A stretch of 64,000 nt of DNA, taken from positions 31,248,001-31,312,000 of the forward strand of contig CM075943.1 in NCBI GenBank assembly GCA_038030265.1. Direction: 5' to 3'. The notes beneath the pieces were generated by a model. That model searched no databases. It saw nothing but the letters and a program-made list of their open reading frames with translations, and was not told the origin of the DNA. This stretch comes from Corythucha ciliata. Taxonomy: Eukaryota; Arthropoda; Insecta; Hemiptera; Tingidae. Shown here piece after piece: positions 10,561 to 20,910 of this stretch. The position numbers and the translations under genes were made by a program. The first letter of the stretch is position 1, and each line of letters opens with the position of its first letter.

Positions 10561-11987
10561 TATAGCAAAACTTACGTTTACAACTTCACCAACTCAAGAA
10601 TACATATATCGATTGTTACAATAATGGAATGCTGTGGAACGAAGCATTAACATTTCACGTTGTTTTTCACAGTTGAATTCCCCTTCGCTAAGAAAGATTA
10701 AAAACGAAGAAATGAAAGAATGAACGAATCAAAAAAGTCTTGTTTATAGTTGGCGGAGACGCTACTGTAGCCGTAAACTCGAGGGTAGAATCATAAAGCC
10801 GGGGGTTTCTGTAGTTACATTTTATCATCTTCGTGCTTTCATACTCTTGGTGAAATTGGAAATGGGTACAAGATCCAGAGACGCCACCGCCTTTGAGAAC
10901 GGAAAGCCTCTTGGAATGTAAAATAAATTCTACCATTTGCCTGGAAGAGGTTGAAGATATTGATTGCCAACAAAGAGTTCACTACAAAAGGGGAGAACGT
11001 ACATGCTGTACGAAAAACAACTTGTTTTTTCGTTTGTTTGTTTGTTGCGTAAATTGTTTTTTGATAGCCAATCCCGTGGAGTCAGACCCGTGAAATAGCT
11101 CTTTACAATGAGCCACTTCCACGAAATTGTTGTTTTAAAATACGTCAACAGCATCACATCATGCTTTTCTAGCACCGGAAGCCATAAAATTGCTTTTTTG
11201 AGGGACGAAGCTGCTGGATTACAGTCACTGGCTTGCTTACTAGTAGCATATAAACCAGCCTTAACCACTCGGCTCAATTGCCGGGCTGATGAGACCAGGA
11301 CCGAGTAGATCAAGTAGCTGAAGGTCTGAAGTCGACACGGAGACCGGACCACACCTTCCTTTATTTTTGGTTAGGTACCTAACTAAAAATTAGGTACCTA
11401 ACTAAAAACATTTTCCCCATAATTTTATCCTTTGTATCTTCTGAGTAAATAGGGGGGGGGGCTAGGGGACTGTCATTTTTTCGACATTTTTTGAAATTGC
11501 ACGTACAGCTTTCGGCTTTAAAATAAATAATAAATATTATATTTGAAGTCCTTGAGTTGTGCTTTTTCATAATATGAGAAACAACCCGATGAATTCCGAG
11601 AAATTTGTCTTCCAACAGTCACATATATGTGGTCCCCAGGAGTGGGGATGAAACATAAGTGCATTTTTTCCTGAAGGATATTTGTTTGGCTCCACTACCA
11701 TAGGATTCTTGCAAAATCTCATTCTGTTATCATCGATACTGCCTGAGATATTCGAGAGTTTCCACTTTCACCTTTCTGAAACTCTGTCGGAACTAGAGAA
11801 CCTATTCTATCAGGTGAGCTCACGGCCATATTGGGGTAGATGAAATTATCATAAATTTCATAAAGCCTCGTGCGACACAGTCGGACACTCCATAGTACTT
11901 TCAACTCCATGCACCCTTCCTACCCACTAAATGTCAACTTTATCTTCCCCAAAATGCCGGATGGGCTCACTCGGTTGTATATATATA
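10561..11987. other. Intergenic or upstream receptor sequence; no gene recognised
   Basis: A 140-codon minus-strand open frame (11352-10930) and a smaller one (10936-10688) show no family pattern. A 19 bp unit TTAGGTACCTAACTAAAAA occurs twice at about 11379-11416. A G-run lies at about 11452-11461. The missing 5' exon(s) of the receptor should lie here or further right, but none was identified. Confidence 0.45.
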
Positions 11988-12632
11988 CGGGAGTGAAACT
12001 TCTACGTTAGAAAACCGCGGAAAGAATTTTAGTTTGGTCGCTATTCACGGGAAGCGCTAAAGGTTTTTTGAATTACATTTTGAAGATACCCCGCGGCCCT
12101 TCTCCGACTAAATGTCAGTTGGGCGAATAAATTTGTGAAACTTTGCATATCCACTCCATTCACTCGAAGCTGACGCTGTCACTTTTGAGACGTGTGCGAA
12201 GTTGAGTGAATCCGATTATATTTTATTGCTTCCGAGCTACGGAAGCATTGTTTTCACTTTTAGGAAATATTTTTTTCTTCTTCTTTAAAATCGAAATTTC
12301 CACTTGCATTTCACGTTTTAAACCTTCCTGAACAATTTCGGTTTCGTGTCTGTCTGTCTGTCTGTCTGTCTGTCCGCAAATCCTTGTAACAAGCATATCT
12401 TCCATAGTTTTTATCCGAATTTGATGAAATTTTCAGGGAATATATGTGTTGGCTAGCAGAGGGTCCCCTATCAATTTCGTCAAAATCGTACAAGGGGGAG
12501 GGGGTGAAAAGCGAGGAAGCACTGTGCTATAATCATTAGCAGACGTTTTTTAATTATTTTTTGCAAATATATGGTTGTTCGGCAAAAAGGGTCACGAAGA
12601 ATGTATCGTTCCTGGGTGTTCGTGGATGCATG
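11988..12632 (+). repeat. Left arm of an old dispersed repeat, interrupted
   Basis: Positions 11988-12236 and 12546-12632 match, in inverted orientation, the stretch 19072-19382. About 310 bp (12237-12545) is absent from the other copy and is an insertion. That insertion carries a (CTGT)n microsatellite at about 12345-12376 and no protein. The match lets the two copies be aligned and the later insertions dated relative to them. Confidence 0.75.
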
Positions 12633-12784
12633 AAGATGGTGGCGTGATCGGTTTTCTTCGAATTCCAAAGGATGGCCGATTCGCTGATTATATTTTTCTA
12701 AAATTTAGACGACATCTAGACGACAAGTTTGTGGTTTTACTAACGCGTACATTTATTTGTGTCTCTAAGGAAGTCAAGTTTTAA
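12575..12784 (+). pseudogene. Possible degraded THAP-like zinc-finger fragment
   Basis: The open frame contains ECIVPGCSWMHEDGG and FLRIPKDGRF. This recalls the start of THAP DNA-binding domains: Cys-x3-Cys, then an aromatic or basic residue before Pro-Lys-Asp. The second Cys-x2-His pair is not visible. The frame lies in repeat DNA, and the related segment is present in inverted orientation at 16490-16200 with the same open frame. It could be a remnant of a P-element-like transposase, or chance. Confidence 0.25.
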
Positions 12785-12826
12785 AGAAATAAATGGGTAT
12801 TCAAGCAAAACTTTGGTTTTTAATGT

Positions 12827-15245
12827 ATTTCATTCTGAAAATGCACTATTGGTCTCGTCGTGATGGTGGCAAACATGGGTCATGTCATGTTATTTTCACG
12901 TTTCAGAACCTCTAGAACACGAATTCAGTGGTCTCCAGGATTCATATATATATATATTTCTATATACATATATAATATTATGGCCGTTTTCTTGTTAGCA
13001 CGATAACTCTCGAAGAAATCAATTTAGCGGAACGCGCTTTGGCACAAAAATCAGTAGTCATAAGACCCTGGTCGGTATTGCATTTGGGCCAAATCGGTTG
13101 AGGTGGAGGGGGGGGAATACGGGTTGAAATGGTCAAAAAATCACTATAAATCACCAGTTGATTCTAGAAGCATCATATTCGGTACGTATACTCCATGTTA
13201 GAGTAGCCTTTGATTCCCATTTTATTTTTTTGAAAAAGTCGAAGGGGAGGGGGTGTTGCCCCCAGAGTGGAAGTAAGCGTGTGGTCTTGTTAGCACGACA
13301 ACTCTCGAGGAAATTAATTTAGCGGAACGCGCTTTGGCACAAAAATCCGTAGTCATACGACCTCGTTTGGTATTGTATTGGGCCAAATCAGTCGACTTGG
13401 TTGGGGGGGAGGGGTAATATGGCTTGAACTGGTAAAAAAATCACTTCAAATCACCAGTTGATTCCAGAAGCATTATAGTCGGTATGATGATTCCATTTTG
13501 AAATAGCCTTTGATTCCCATTAAGTTCAGCTTAAACAAACCCGGCAGTGAACAGTACGAGGAAGGGTCAAACATTAACGAAACAAATCACGGTCTCAACA
13601 TTATTACTTCTGGGACGGCTTGGGGTATCCGTATACGTAATGAAATGCACTCTTTCGACCACCAGCTGCCGGAGCGAAATTTTTAATTATCTATTTCTGT
13701 GAATATTCAAGGCTGGACTGGAAAATGTTTATCTCATACATTTTATTAGTGAATTTCATCATTTTTAAAGCGTTTTTCGAAAAAAAAAAAAAAAAAATTT
13801 CGCTCCGGCAGCTGGCGGTCGGAAAGAGTGCATTTCATTTTGTATACGGATACCCTAAGCCGTCCCAGAAGTAGTAATGTTGAGACCATGATTTCTTTCG
13901 TTTATGTTTGACCCTCCCTCGTACTGTTTGCTGCCGGGTTTGTTTAAGCTGAACTTAATGGGAATCAAAGGCTATTTCAAAATGGAATCATCATACCGAA
14001 TATAATGCTTCTGGAATCAACTGGTGATTTGTAGTGATTTTTTTACCATTTTAACCCCTATTTTCCCCCCTCCACCTTGACCGATTTGGCCCAAATGCAA
14101 TACCGACCGGGGCCTTATGACTACTGATTTTTGTGCCAAAGCGCGTTCCGCTAAATTAATTTCTACGAGAGTTATCGTGCTAACAAGGCCTCTCACTTAC
14201 TTCCACCCCGGGGACATCGCCCCCTCCCCCTCGACTTTTTCAAAAAATTAAAATGGGAATCAAAGGCTAGTCTAACATGGAGTATACGTACCGAATATCA
14301 TGCTTCTAGAATCAACTGGTGATTTTTGGTGATTTTTTTACCATTTAAGGCCCTACTCCCTCCCCCCCCCACCACTGACCGATTTGGCCCAAATGCAATA
14401 CCGACCGGGGTCTTATGACTACTGATTTTTTTGCCAAAGCGCGTTCCGCTAAATTAATTTCTACGAGAGTTATCGTGCTAACAAGACCACACACTTACTT
14501 CCACCCCGGGGGAACCACCCCCTCCCCCTTGACTTTAAAAAAAAATTAAAATGGGAATCAATGGCTGGTCTAACATGGAGTATACGTACCGAATATGATG
14601 CTTCTAGAATAAACTGGTGATTTTTAGTGATTTTTTTACCATTTCAACCCCTATTTCCCCCCCCCCCCTCCACCTTGACCGATTTGGCCCAAATGCAATA
14701 CCGACCGGGATCTTATGACTACTGCTTTTTTAGATAAAGCGCGTTCTGCTAAATTAATTTCTACGAGAGTTATCGTGCTAACAAGACCACACACTTACTT
14801 CCACCCCGGGGGCAACACCCCCTCCCCCTTGACTTTTTCAAAAAATGAAAATGGGAATCAAAGTCTAGTCTAACATGGAGTATACGTACCGAATATGATG
14901 CTTCTAGAATCAACTGGTGATTTTTAGTGATTTTTTGACGACTTCAAGCCCGATTTTCCCCCCCTCCACCTTGACCGATTTGGCCCAAATGCAATACCGA
15001 CCGGTGTCTTATGACTACTGATTTTTGTGCCAAAGAGCGGTCCGCTAAACTAATTTCTTCGAGAGTTATCGTGCTAACAAGAAAACGGCCATAATATTAT
15101 ATATATAAATATATAATATATATATATGAATTCCGGAGACCACTGAATTCGTGTTCTAGAGGTTCTGAAACGTGAAAAAAACATGACATGACCCATGTTT
15201 GCCACCATCACGACGAGACCAATAGTGCATTTCTCAGAATGAAAT
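12827..15245. mobile_element. 2.4 kb nested palindrome with internal tandem units
   Basis: The outer arms 12827-12995 and about 15075-15245 are inverted copies. Inside, a unit of roughly 230-290 bp occurs about twice in the left arm (from 12994 and 13283). Each unit runs from CTTGTTAGCACGA to the block GGGAATCAAAGGCTA. It occurs about four times inverted in the right arm (ends near 14190, 14485, 14786 and 15080). The centre is another hairpin, 13527-13685 against 13796-13960. TA-rich tracts lie just inside both outer arms. There is no open frame. Confidence 0.8.
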
Positions 15246-15291
15246 GCACTAAAATTGGATGGTTCAAATAGGGGAGCGGTTTAATACTCTA
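15246..15291. repeat. End piece of the older repeat next to the CAGGGTGT foldback
   Basis: The segment around 15268-15290 (GGGGAGCGGTTTAATACTCT) is found inverted at about 20205-20226. The foldback at 15292-16086 therefore interrupts an older repeat whose other copy lies to the right of the Ginger element. Confidence 0.6.
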
Positions 15292-16086
15292 CAGGGTGTC
15301 CAATAACGAGAAGCTCAGAGAAAAACCTGAGTTTGGGGCCATCATTTGGGACCAAAATGCCTATGTGACATTTTTAAAAATTCCTTTTAGTTTTCTCAGA
15401 ATCGTCCATTTTACGTTATTTTGGCTTGTTGCTTCTTTTTTTCGAAATGTGCATGTTGCAAGCCTCGTAATTCTTGCAACCCCAAAACTAAGGAGCTTGT
15501 TGGAAAGAGCACAAAATTTGCTTACAGAATAGTTCATTGATATCATTATTAAACTACATTTATTTGGCATGACAGAAGCTCAAAGGGAAACAAACTTCAT
15601 TTTTCAAAAATTTGGAAAATTCCGGACGTGTTTTTCTAAACTTTCCTAAATTGTCGACTATTATTTTTACCGCAGGAAAAATTTCCTAATTTAGTGAGCT
15701 TTCGAATGATCTATTCACGTTTTGATATTCGTCCTTTTTGGTAGGACAAATTAGGCAAAATGTCTGAAAAACCTCAGGTGACACGAGCAAAATGGGTTAC
15801 ACGAGACATATTTTTTTCGGGTGTTTTTTCACTGAAATTGGTTTTCAACAGGAACAACGTTCTGAAAACGACTAAGGGTATGTTTATGTAGAACCGGTGA
15901 CCAAAGAGGAGAGCGCCTCTAAGCAAGAAAGTGGCCCTAAAAACGGACGATGGAAAACGGAACGTAAAATGGACGATTCTGAGAAAACTAAAAGGAATTT
16001 TTAAAAATGTCACATAGGCATTTTGGTCCCAAATGATGGCCCCAAACTCAGGTTTTTCTCTGAGCATCTCGTTATTGGACACCCTG
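15292..16086. mobile_element. Foldback MITE, CAGGGTGT ends, family 2
   Basis: The ends are CAGGGTGTCC and GGACACCCTG. The arms 15292-15417 and 15961-16086 are about 126 bp and nearly identical, with a long unrelated middle. It shares CAGGGTG termini with 4419-5293 and 62452-63904, but the arm sequences differ. The left flank is TA and the right flank is CA. The open frames on both strands (15296-15532 plus and 16187-15774 minus) are reflections of the same arm and resemble no known protein. Confidence 0.82.
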
Positions 16087-16509
16087 CATAGAGAAGAATC
16101 TGAATAGGGAAAAAGTGAGGCCGATTTTGAGCGACGGTGGCGATCACCCTTAAGTTTCGCTTTCGTATTCAGATGTTTCAAGTTCAAATTGAATCATCCA
16201 TTTTTTTTTTCTTGAAAACGCCTATAAAAAAAATGATGAAATGCACTAATAAAATGTGTATGAGATGAACATTTTCCAGTCCAGCCTTGAATATTCACAG
16301 AAATAGATAAATGAAAAACCAAAGTTTTGCTTGAATACCCATTTGTCTCTTTAAAACTTGACTTCTCAGAGACACAAATAAATGTACGCGTTAGTAAAAC
16401 CACAAACTTGCCATCTAGATGTCGTCTAAATTTTAGAAAAATATAATCAGCGAATCTGCCATCCTTTGGAATTCGAAGAAAACCGATCACGCCACCATCT
16501 TCATGTATC
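16087..16509. repeat. Old dispersed repeat, arm interrupted by the Ginger element
   Basis: Positions 16190-16505 are inverted relative to 12620-12840, with an extra piece matching about 13690-13760. Positions 16087-16195 are inverted relative to about 19383-19590. The repeat resumes at 19068 after the inserted transposon. Joining 16509 to 19072 gives a continuous match to 12546-12840. Confidence 0.75.
16506..16509. repeat. Target-site duplication TATC, left
   Basis: TATC at 16506-16509 is repeated at 19068-19071. The uninterrupted related site at about 12620 reads CATC in the same position (inverted), which supports a 4 bp duplication on insertion. Confidence 0.85.
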
Positions 16510-16531
16510 TGTTACGGTCAAAGTACGTATA

Positions 16532-16710
16532 GCGGTAAATGTGCATATTTACCGGTAAATGTGTACATAAGCTAAGGCTACTGGTAAATGTGAGTAAACA
16601 GAGTCACGCCCAGATACCATTCCACATTTACCGACGCTCAAATGGAAAATGTTCACACTTACCGCCTTTTCTTGGGAAATGTGAACATTCACCGACAAGC
16701 TTTTGGTAAA
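16532..16710. repeat. Left subterminal repeats of the Ginger element
   Basis: Several copies of GGTAAATGTG and its complement CACATTTACC occur, often paired as palindromes around GCAT or TGTA centres. Examples are at 16533-16560 and further spaced copies to about 16710. Subterminal arrays of this kind are usual transposase-binding sites in DNA transposons; that role is inferred here. Confidence 0.75.
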
Positions 16711-16907
16711 AGTTAGTAACATGAAAGAGAAGTGATGACTTTTAGCCGGGAAGCTTCACACATGCAGGTTAGTGTAAGCCACCGGTGCTCGGCTCGCTGT
16801 CGACTTCTTGTGTTCTTTCTAGTTTATGTGAACGTTTTGAAAAATGAGAGAACAGTTCGACAGTGCTCTCAAAGAAATAATAAAAAAAAAAGTGTAACAA
16901 TGTGTAC

Positions 16908-18759
16908 ATGAGTGAAGATGAGTGTAATCGTTTCATCAAGGAAGTTTTGGAAGCGAAGGAGAAGAAGGCTTTCAAAACGGCCATGGACTACAGGAGAATC
17001 AAAAGGTACGACGTCCTTAAAATCGGGAAAGAATTCAAACTCATTTTCCCAGTGTCAAGTAACAAAATTAAATACTTCGTCACGACGGAAGGATTGTTTG
17101 ACGTTATCCATTCTGCCCATTTAAACACTGGACATGGGGGCAGAAATAGGATGTTCAAAGATTTATCAGACAGGTATAAAAATGTCACCATTGAATCGAT
17201 CATGTTGTACATCACTCTTTGTGAAACTTGCCAAAAAAAATCCAAACGAGCAAAAAAAGGACTAGTTGTGAAACCAATTTTGTCGAAAGAATTAAATTCA
17301 CGGTGCCAAGTGGACCTCATCGACTTACAAACACAGCCCGACGGTGACTATAAATTCATCTTGAACTATCAGGATCACCTCACGAAGTTTGTTGTTTTGA
17401 GACCTCTTCGAACCAAGTCAGCGAAAGAGGTTTCCGAAAATCTCCTTGATATTTTCACTCTACTCGGGGCCCCGTCGATTCTCCAAAGCGATAATGGCAG
17501 GGAGTTCGTGAACAGCGTAGTCTCGGAATTGGTAAAACAGTGGGATGGAATAAAAATTGTGCACGGGAAACCTCGCCATTCCCAAAGTCAGGGATCGGTT
17601 GAAAGGGCCAATCAAGATGTTGAGCTGATGCTGTCGTCATGGATGGAAACAAATCAATCAACGACTTGGTCAACAGGGATCAAATTTGTCCAGATGACAA
17701 AAAATCGTTCGTTTCACCAGGGGATGAAGCAAACACCGTATGAGGCTCTTTTTGGATCAAAGATGAAGTTGGGGTTAAAAAACTCAGCTCTACCAGATAG
17801 CGTTGTTAGCACTTTGGAAACGGAAGAGGACCTCGCTATTGCCATCGATTCGGTGGATCAAAATCATGATTCTGACAGTGAAAAAGAATGTAACAGTTTG
17901 ATTGGCGATTCGTTGAGCCCCCTCAAATCAGGGATCGAAACCCCTACTCTAGCAGTCGGCATTGTTAATGGCGATTCAGAGATTGAAGAATTCGCCTCGT
18001 TCGACTTGACAGAAGCAACCGTTGAAATATCCACTTCTAATAAGGACAAATACGACAATGAAATGTGCAATTCGACAAAGTCTCCCTCTTCAAAAAATGA
18101 GCATCTCTGTGACGATCCGCGAGATAGTGAAGCACTCGATATCTCTTCCGATTTTCCCAGTAGTACATCTTATGGTAAGTTAAAAATGTGAAATTTGCCA
18201 TTAATGTTTTTACAGTTTTCTTTTTTATACCACTAATTTAGATGAAAAGGAGGGCCAAGTACAACGCGATATTGCTGCTAAAAAGACACTCATCTTTTCT
18301 AATAGAGAATCTGCCTTCTCAAATTTGGCAAAGCAAGCCGATGTCATGAAATGCAGAACGCAACAAAAGCTCCCACCAGTGACCATTGGAGATACAGTTA
18401 AAGTTCCTATACCCGAAGTCGACCGGGGCAAAACTGACGCACGCAATTTACTGTGTGTCGTGGTATCTGTCGATGACAAAGGCAACTACGAACTCGGGTG
18501 CAAGTACGGTCTTCTGAAAGGAAAATATTCCAGACACCAATTTGGGACGAGCCGAGAAAAGTTTCTGTCGGTTGAGGAAGTGCCGCCAATATCTAAGTCA
18601 TTGAGAGAGCTGGTTGCGGAAAGTTCTCTAACAGGTGGCCAAGGATATAAGAAATGTGGATGCCGGAACAAATGTGTGAATAAAAAATGTAAATGCAGAG
18701 CTAGCAAAATCCTCTGCAATTCAAAATGCCATAGTAGCGGACCATGTTCAAATAAATGA
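16908..18759 (+). CDS. Ginger-type integrase/transposase with C-terminal Cys-rich domain, two exons
   Basis: Exon 1 is 16908-18174, intron 18175-18241 (GTAAGT...TTTAG, 67 bp), exon 2 is 18242-18759. The spliced frame is 594 codons. Residues about 60-115 hold an HHCC zinc-binding motif (H-x3-H, then ETCQKK). The integrase core follows with the catalytic triad in CQVDLIDLQ, LQSDNGREF and GSVERANQD. The middle is acidic and Ser-rich. A C-terminal domain with GDTVKVPIPEVDRGK ends in a Cys cluster, KKCGCRNKCVNKKCKC and CNSKCH, typical of KRBA2-like/Ginger2 proteins. An upstream GTG would extend the frame by two codons, but ATG at 16908 is the more likely start. All key residues are present, so the protein may be active. 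Confidence 0.88.
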
Positions 18760-18885
18760 CTTTTTTCTTTAGTTGCCCTCATCCCGTGTCAATGTCTATT
18801 TTTTCGGTCCAGCCAGAAGCAATTTTCATATTCCCTTCCTCTTAGTCTCATTTGAGTGTATTGCTTCCATAGTAGCTCAATCTCA

Positions 18886-19050
18886 CATTTACCGACGCAG
18901 ATGAGGTGAATGTGCACATTGCCCGAGTGAACTCGGTAAATGTCCAGATTTCCCGGTAAATGTGAATAGAGGTCTTAGTTCTTTTCACATTCACCACACG
19001 GTCTGGTGAATGTGTACATTTACCGGCCAATGTGCACATTTACCGCCTAC
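18886..19050. repeat. Right subterminal repeats of the Ginger element
   Basis: At least eight copies or near-copies of CACATTTACC/GGTAAATGTG occur in both orientations, mirroring 16532-16710. Some read GGTGAATGTG. The outermost pair, GTGTACATTTACCGG and GTGCACATTTACCGC, mirrors the left end. Confidence 0.75.
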
Positions 19051-19067
19051 TCACTTTAACCTTAACA

Positions 19068-20235
19068 TATCCATGAACACCCAGGAACGATACATTCTTC
19101 ATGACCCATTTTGCCGAACGACAATATATTCGAAAAAAATAATTAAAAATAAAATATAATCGAATTCGCTCAACTTCGCACACGTCTCAAAAGCGACAGC
19201 GTCAGCTTGGAGTGGATATGCAAAGTTTCACAAATGTATTCGCCCAACTGACATTTATTGAGAGGAGGGCCGCGGGGTATCTTTAAAATGTAATTTAAAA
19301 AACATTTAGCGCTTCCCGTGAATGGCGACCAAACTTAACTTCGTTCCTCGGTTTTCTTACGTACCTATAAGTTTCACTCCCGTGGTTCAAATTGAACTTG
19401 AAACATCCGAATACGAAAGTGAAAAATAAAGGGTGACGCATAAGGGAATGGTGGAGGGGAAGGGGGTTCAGAAGTTCCCCACGTACGTCGCATTGTACAT
19501 CGAAGGTTTGGTCGTTATTCACTTGGATCGCCACCGTCGCTCGAAAACGGCCTCACTTTTTCCCTATTCAGGTTCTTCTCTATAGACATATAGCGTTTTC
19601 CTTTTGCCATCAAAAGTGCTCTGGGGCCGCTCTTGTGACGTCACAAGCCCGCTCGGATCGAACCAAAATCTGGCTAAGAGTGGGTTGAAATGGAACGACT
19701 TTTAGCATGTGGAAGAGAGCGCTCTTTAAAAAACAACCTTCCTCCTCATGACTGTTTTGTAGTTTTTGTGTTCGTATTGAATGGAAGTACATATTTATTT
19801 ACGTGCATGAGCTGAGCACTTGCATATTTTTGTGTGGAGTGCTTGTATTTATTAGCGAGAATGTACTTATTAGCATGACTGTGAACAAATCGGGTGCATC
19901 CCTTCTTGAGTTCAATGCCCAATACTATTAATAATGTTCTTCCAGGAACATAATTGACATCTAATAACAACAAGTTGCGAATTTAGAAATTCCTGGCCAG
20001 CAAACACGCTTTGTGGCGGCAGGAAATATGAAGGAATGGGCTTTGGGGGAAATATGTAATACATAAAGAGAATAACTTAATAATGGAACGAATAAAAAGT
20101 CGCTCTGCTGAGGATCAATTGGCAAATGGAACCTTCAAACTCTTATCAGATCAGACCTGGAGCGGCCCCAGCTCTACTTTTTGTGCTAATGGAAAACGCT
20201 AATAGGGTATTAAACCGCTCCCCGGTTGTATAGTG
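19068..20235. repeat. Old dispersed repeat resumed, with a later insertion
   Basis: Positions 19072-19382 are inverted relative to 11988-12632. Positions 19383-19590 and about 20190-20230 are inverted relative to 16087-16195 and 15268-15290. The interior 19600-20185 has no partner in the window and no recognisable protein. TATC at 19068-19071 is the right target duplication of the Ginger element. Confidence 0.7.
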
Positions 20236-20257
20236 ACCTTAGTCGGAACCCCCGTGT

Positions 20258-20535
20258 CAAGGTGACTAAATTTTCTATAGGTGCCGCAGACCACTGTCCT
20301 TCACCTACGTCACGAGCAGTCCCAACCGCCATTGCGCTGGACCCAGTGCATTATTAATTGTTATTGGGCTGTGATTTTTGAGAATTCATAAACTTTAATT
20401 TCAAAATTAACTAGCTCTGCTGCTCTGGGGTGAGTAATCGGGAGCAAAGGACTGCTGGTGACGTCAGTCTCTACCCCTCCCGTCCGATGGGTAGGGTGAA
20501 ATCTGCGGCACCTATAGTAAAGTTTAGTCACCTTG
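20258..20535. mobile_element. MULE-like MITE with 9 bp target duplication
   Basis: This is a 278 bp element with ends CAAGGTGACTAAA and TTTAGTCACCTTG. Inverted similarity extends about 30 bp inward to TGCCGCAGA. CCCCCGTGT occurs directly outside on the left (20249-20257) and right (20536-20544). A 9 bp duplication is the hallmark of Mutator-like elements. There is no coding capacity. Confidence 0.82.
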
Positions 20536-20910
20536 CCCCCGTGTAGCTGTTTTAAGGACGTTTACAAGTAAAAAATCACCATTTTGAAATAATCCAGCGC
20601 GTCTGATTAATATTTATATGCTTCATACTGACGTCCTATAGACGTCTGTAGACATCTGACGATTATCTGGAGGGATTCACTAATCTGACAGTTTAAAAAA
20701 AAAAATCACACTACTTGGTGCGTAAGTCCTACTTTTCTGCGCGGCATTTTCAAAAGAGTAAGTTGCGGTTAACTGAAATTGTGAAGTAAAAGGATCTTTA
20801 TATAAAACCGGGCAATGAAGTGCTCCTTTTGGTTGCCAAAACCTCGCGATAAACAGCTCGGTTACTCCCGCGGGAGTAAGATAACATTACCCGTCCGGTT
20901 TTTTCGTTTT

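Larger units (their letters stand above)
16510..19067 (+). mobile_element. Complete Ginger/KRBA2-like DNA transposon
   Basis: This is a 2558 bp element. The left end TGTTACGGTCAAAGTACG and the inverted right end TGTTAAGGTTAAAGTGAG match at most positions and are flanked by TATC on both sides. A related uninterrupted copy of the target is present at about 12600-12840. The ends carry many short palindromic GGTAAATGTG repeats. The single two-exon gene (16908-18759) encodes a retroviral-type integrase with a Cys-rich tail. In the known Ginger superfamily, gypsy-like integrases act as cut-and-paste transposases and 4 bp duplications are usual. This copy has no visible inactivating lesion. Confidence 0.88.

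Noticed and set aside
10560..10680. Candidate upstream receptor exon on the minus strand
   Set aside because: A CAG acceptor and a GTAAGT donor exist, but every frame between them hits a stop and no amino-terminal domain pattern appears.
10930..11352. 140-codon minus-strand open frame
   Set aside because: It has no family resemblance or splice context, and overlaps an open frame on the other strand.
15774..16187. 137-codon minus-strand open frame
   Set aside because: It lies mostly within one arm of the CAGGGTGT foldback and mirrors the frame in the other arm; it is a by-product of the inverted repeat.
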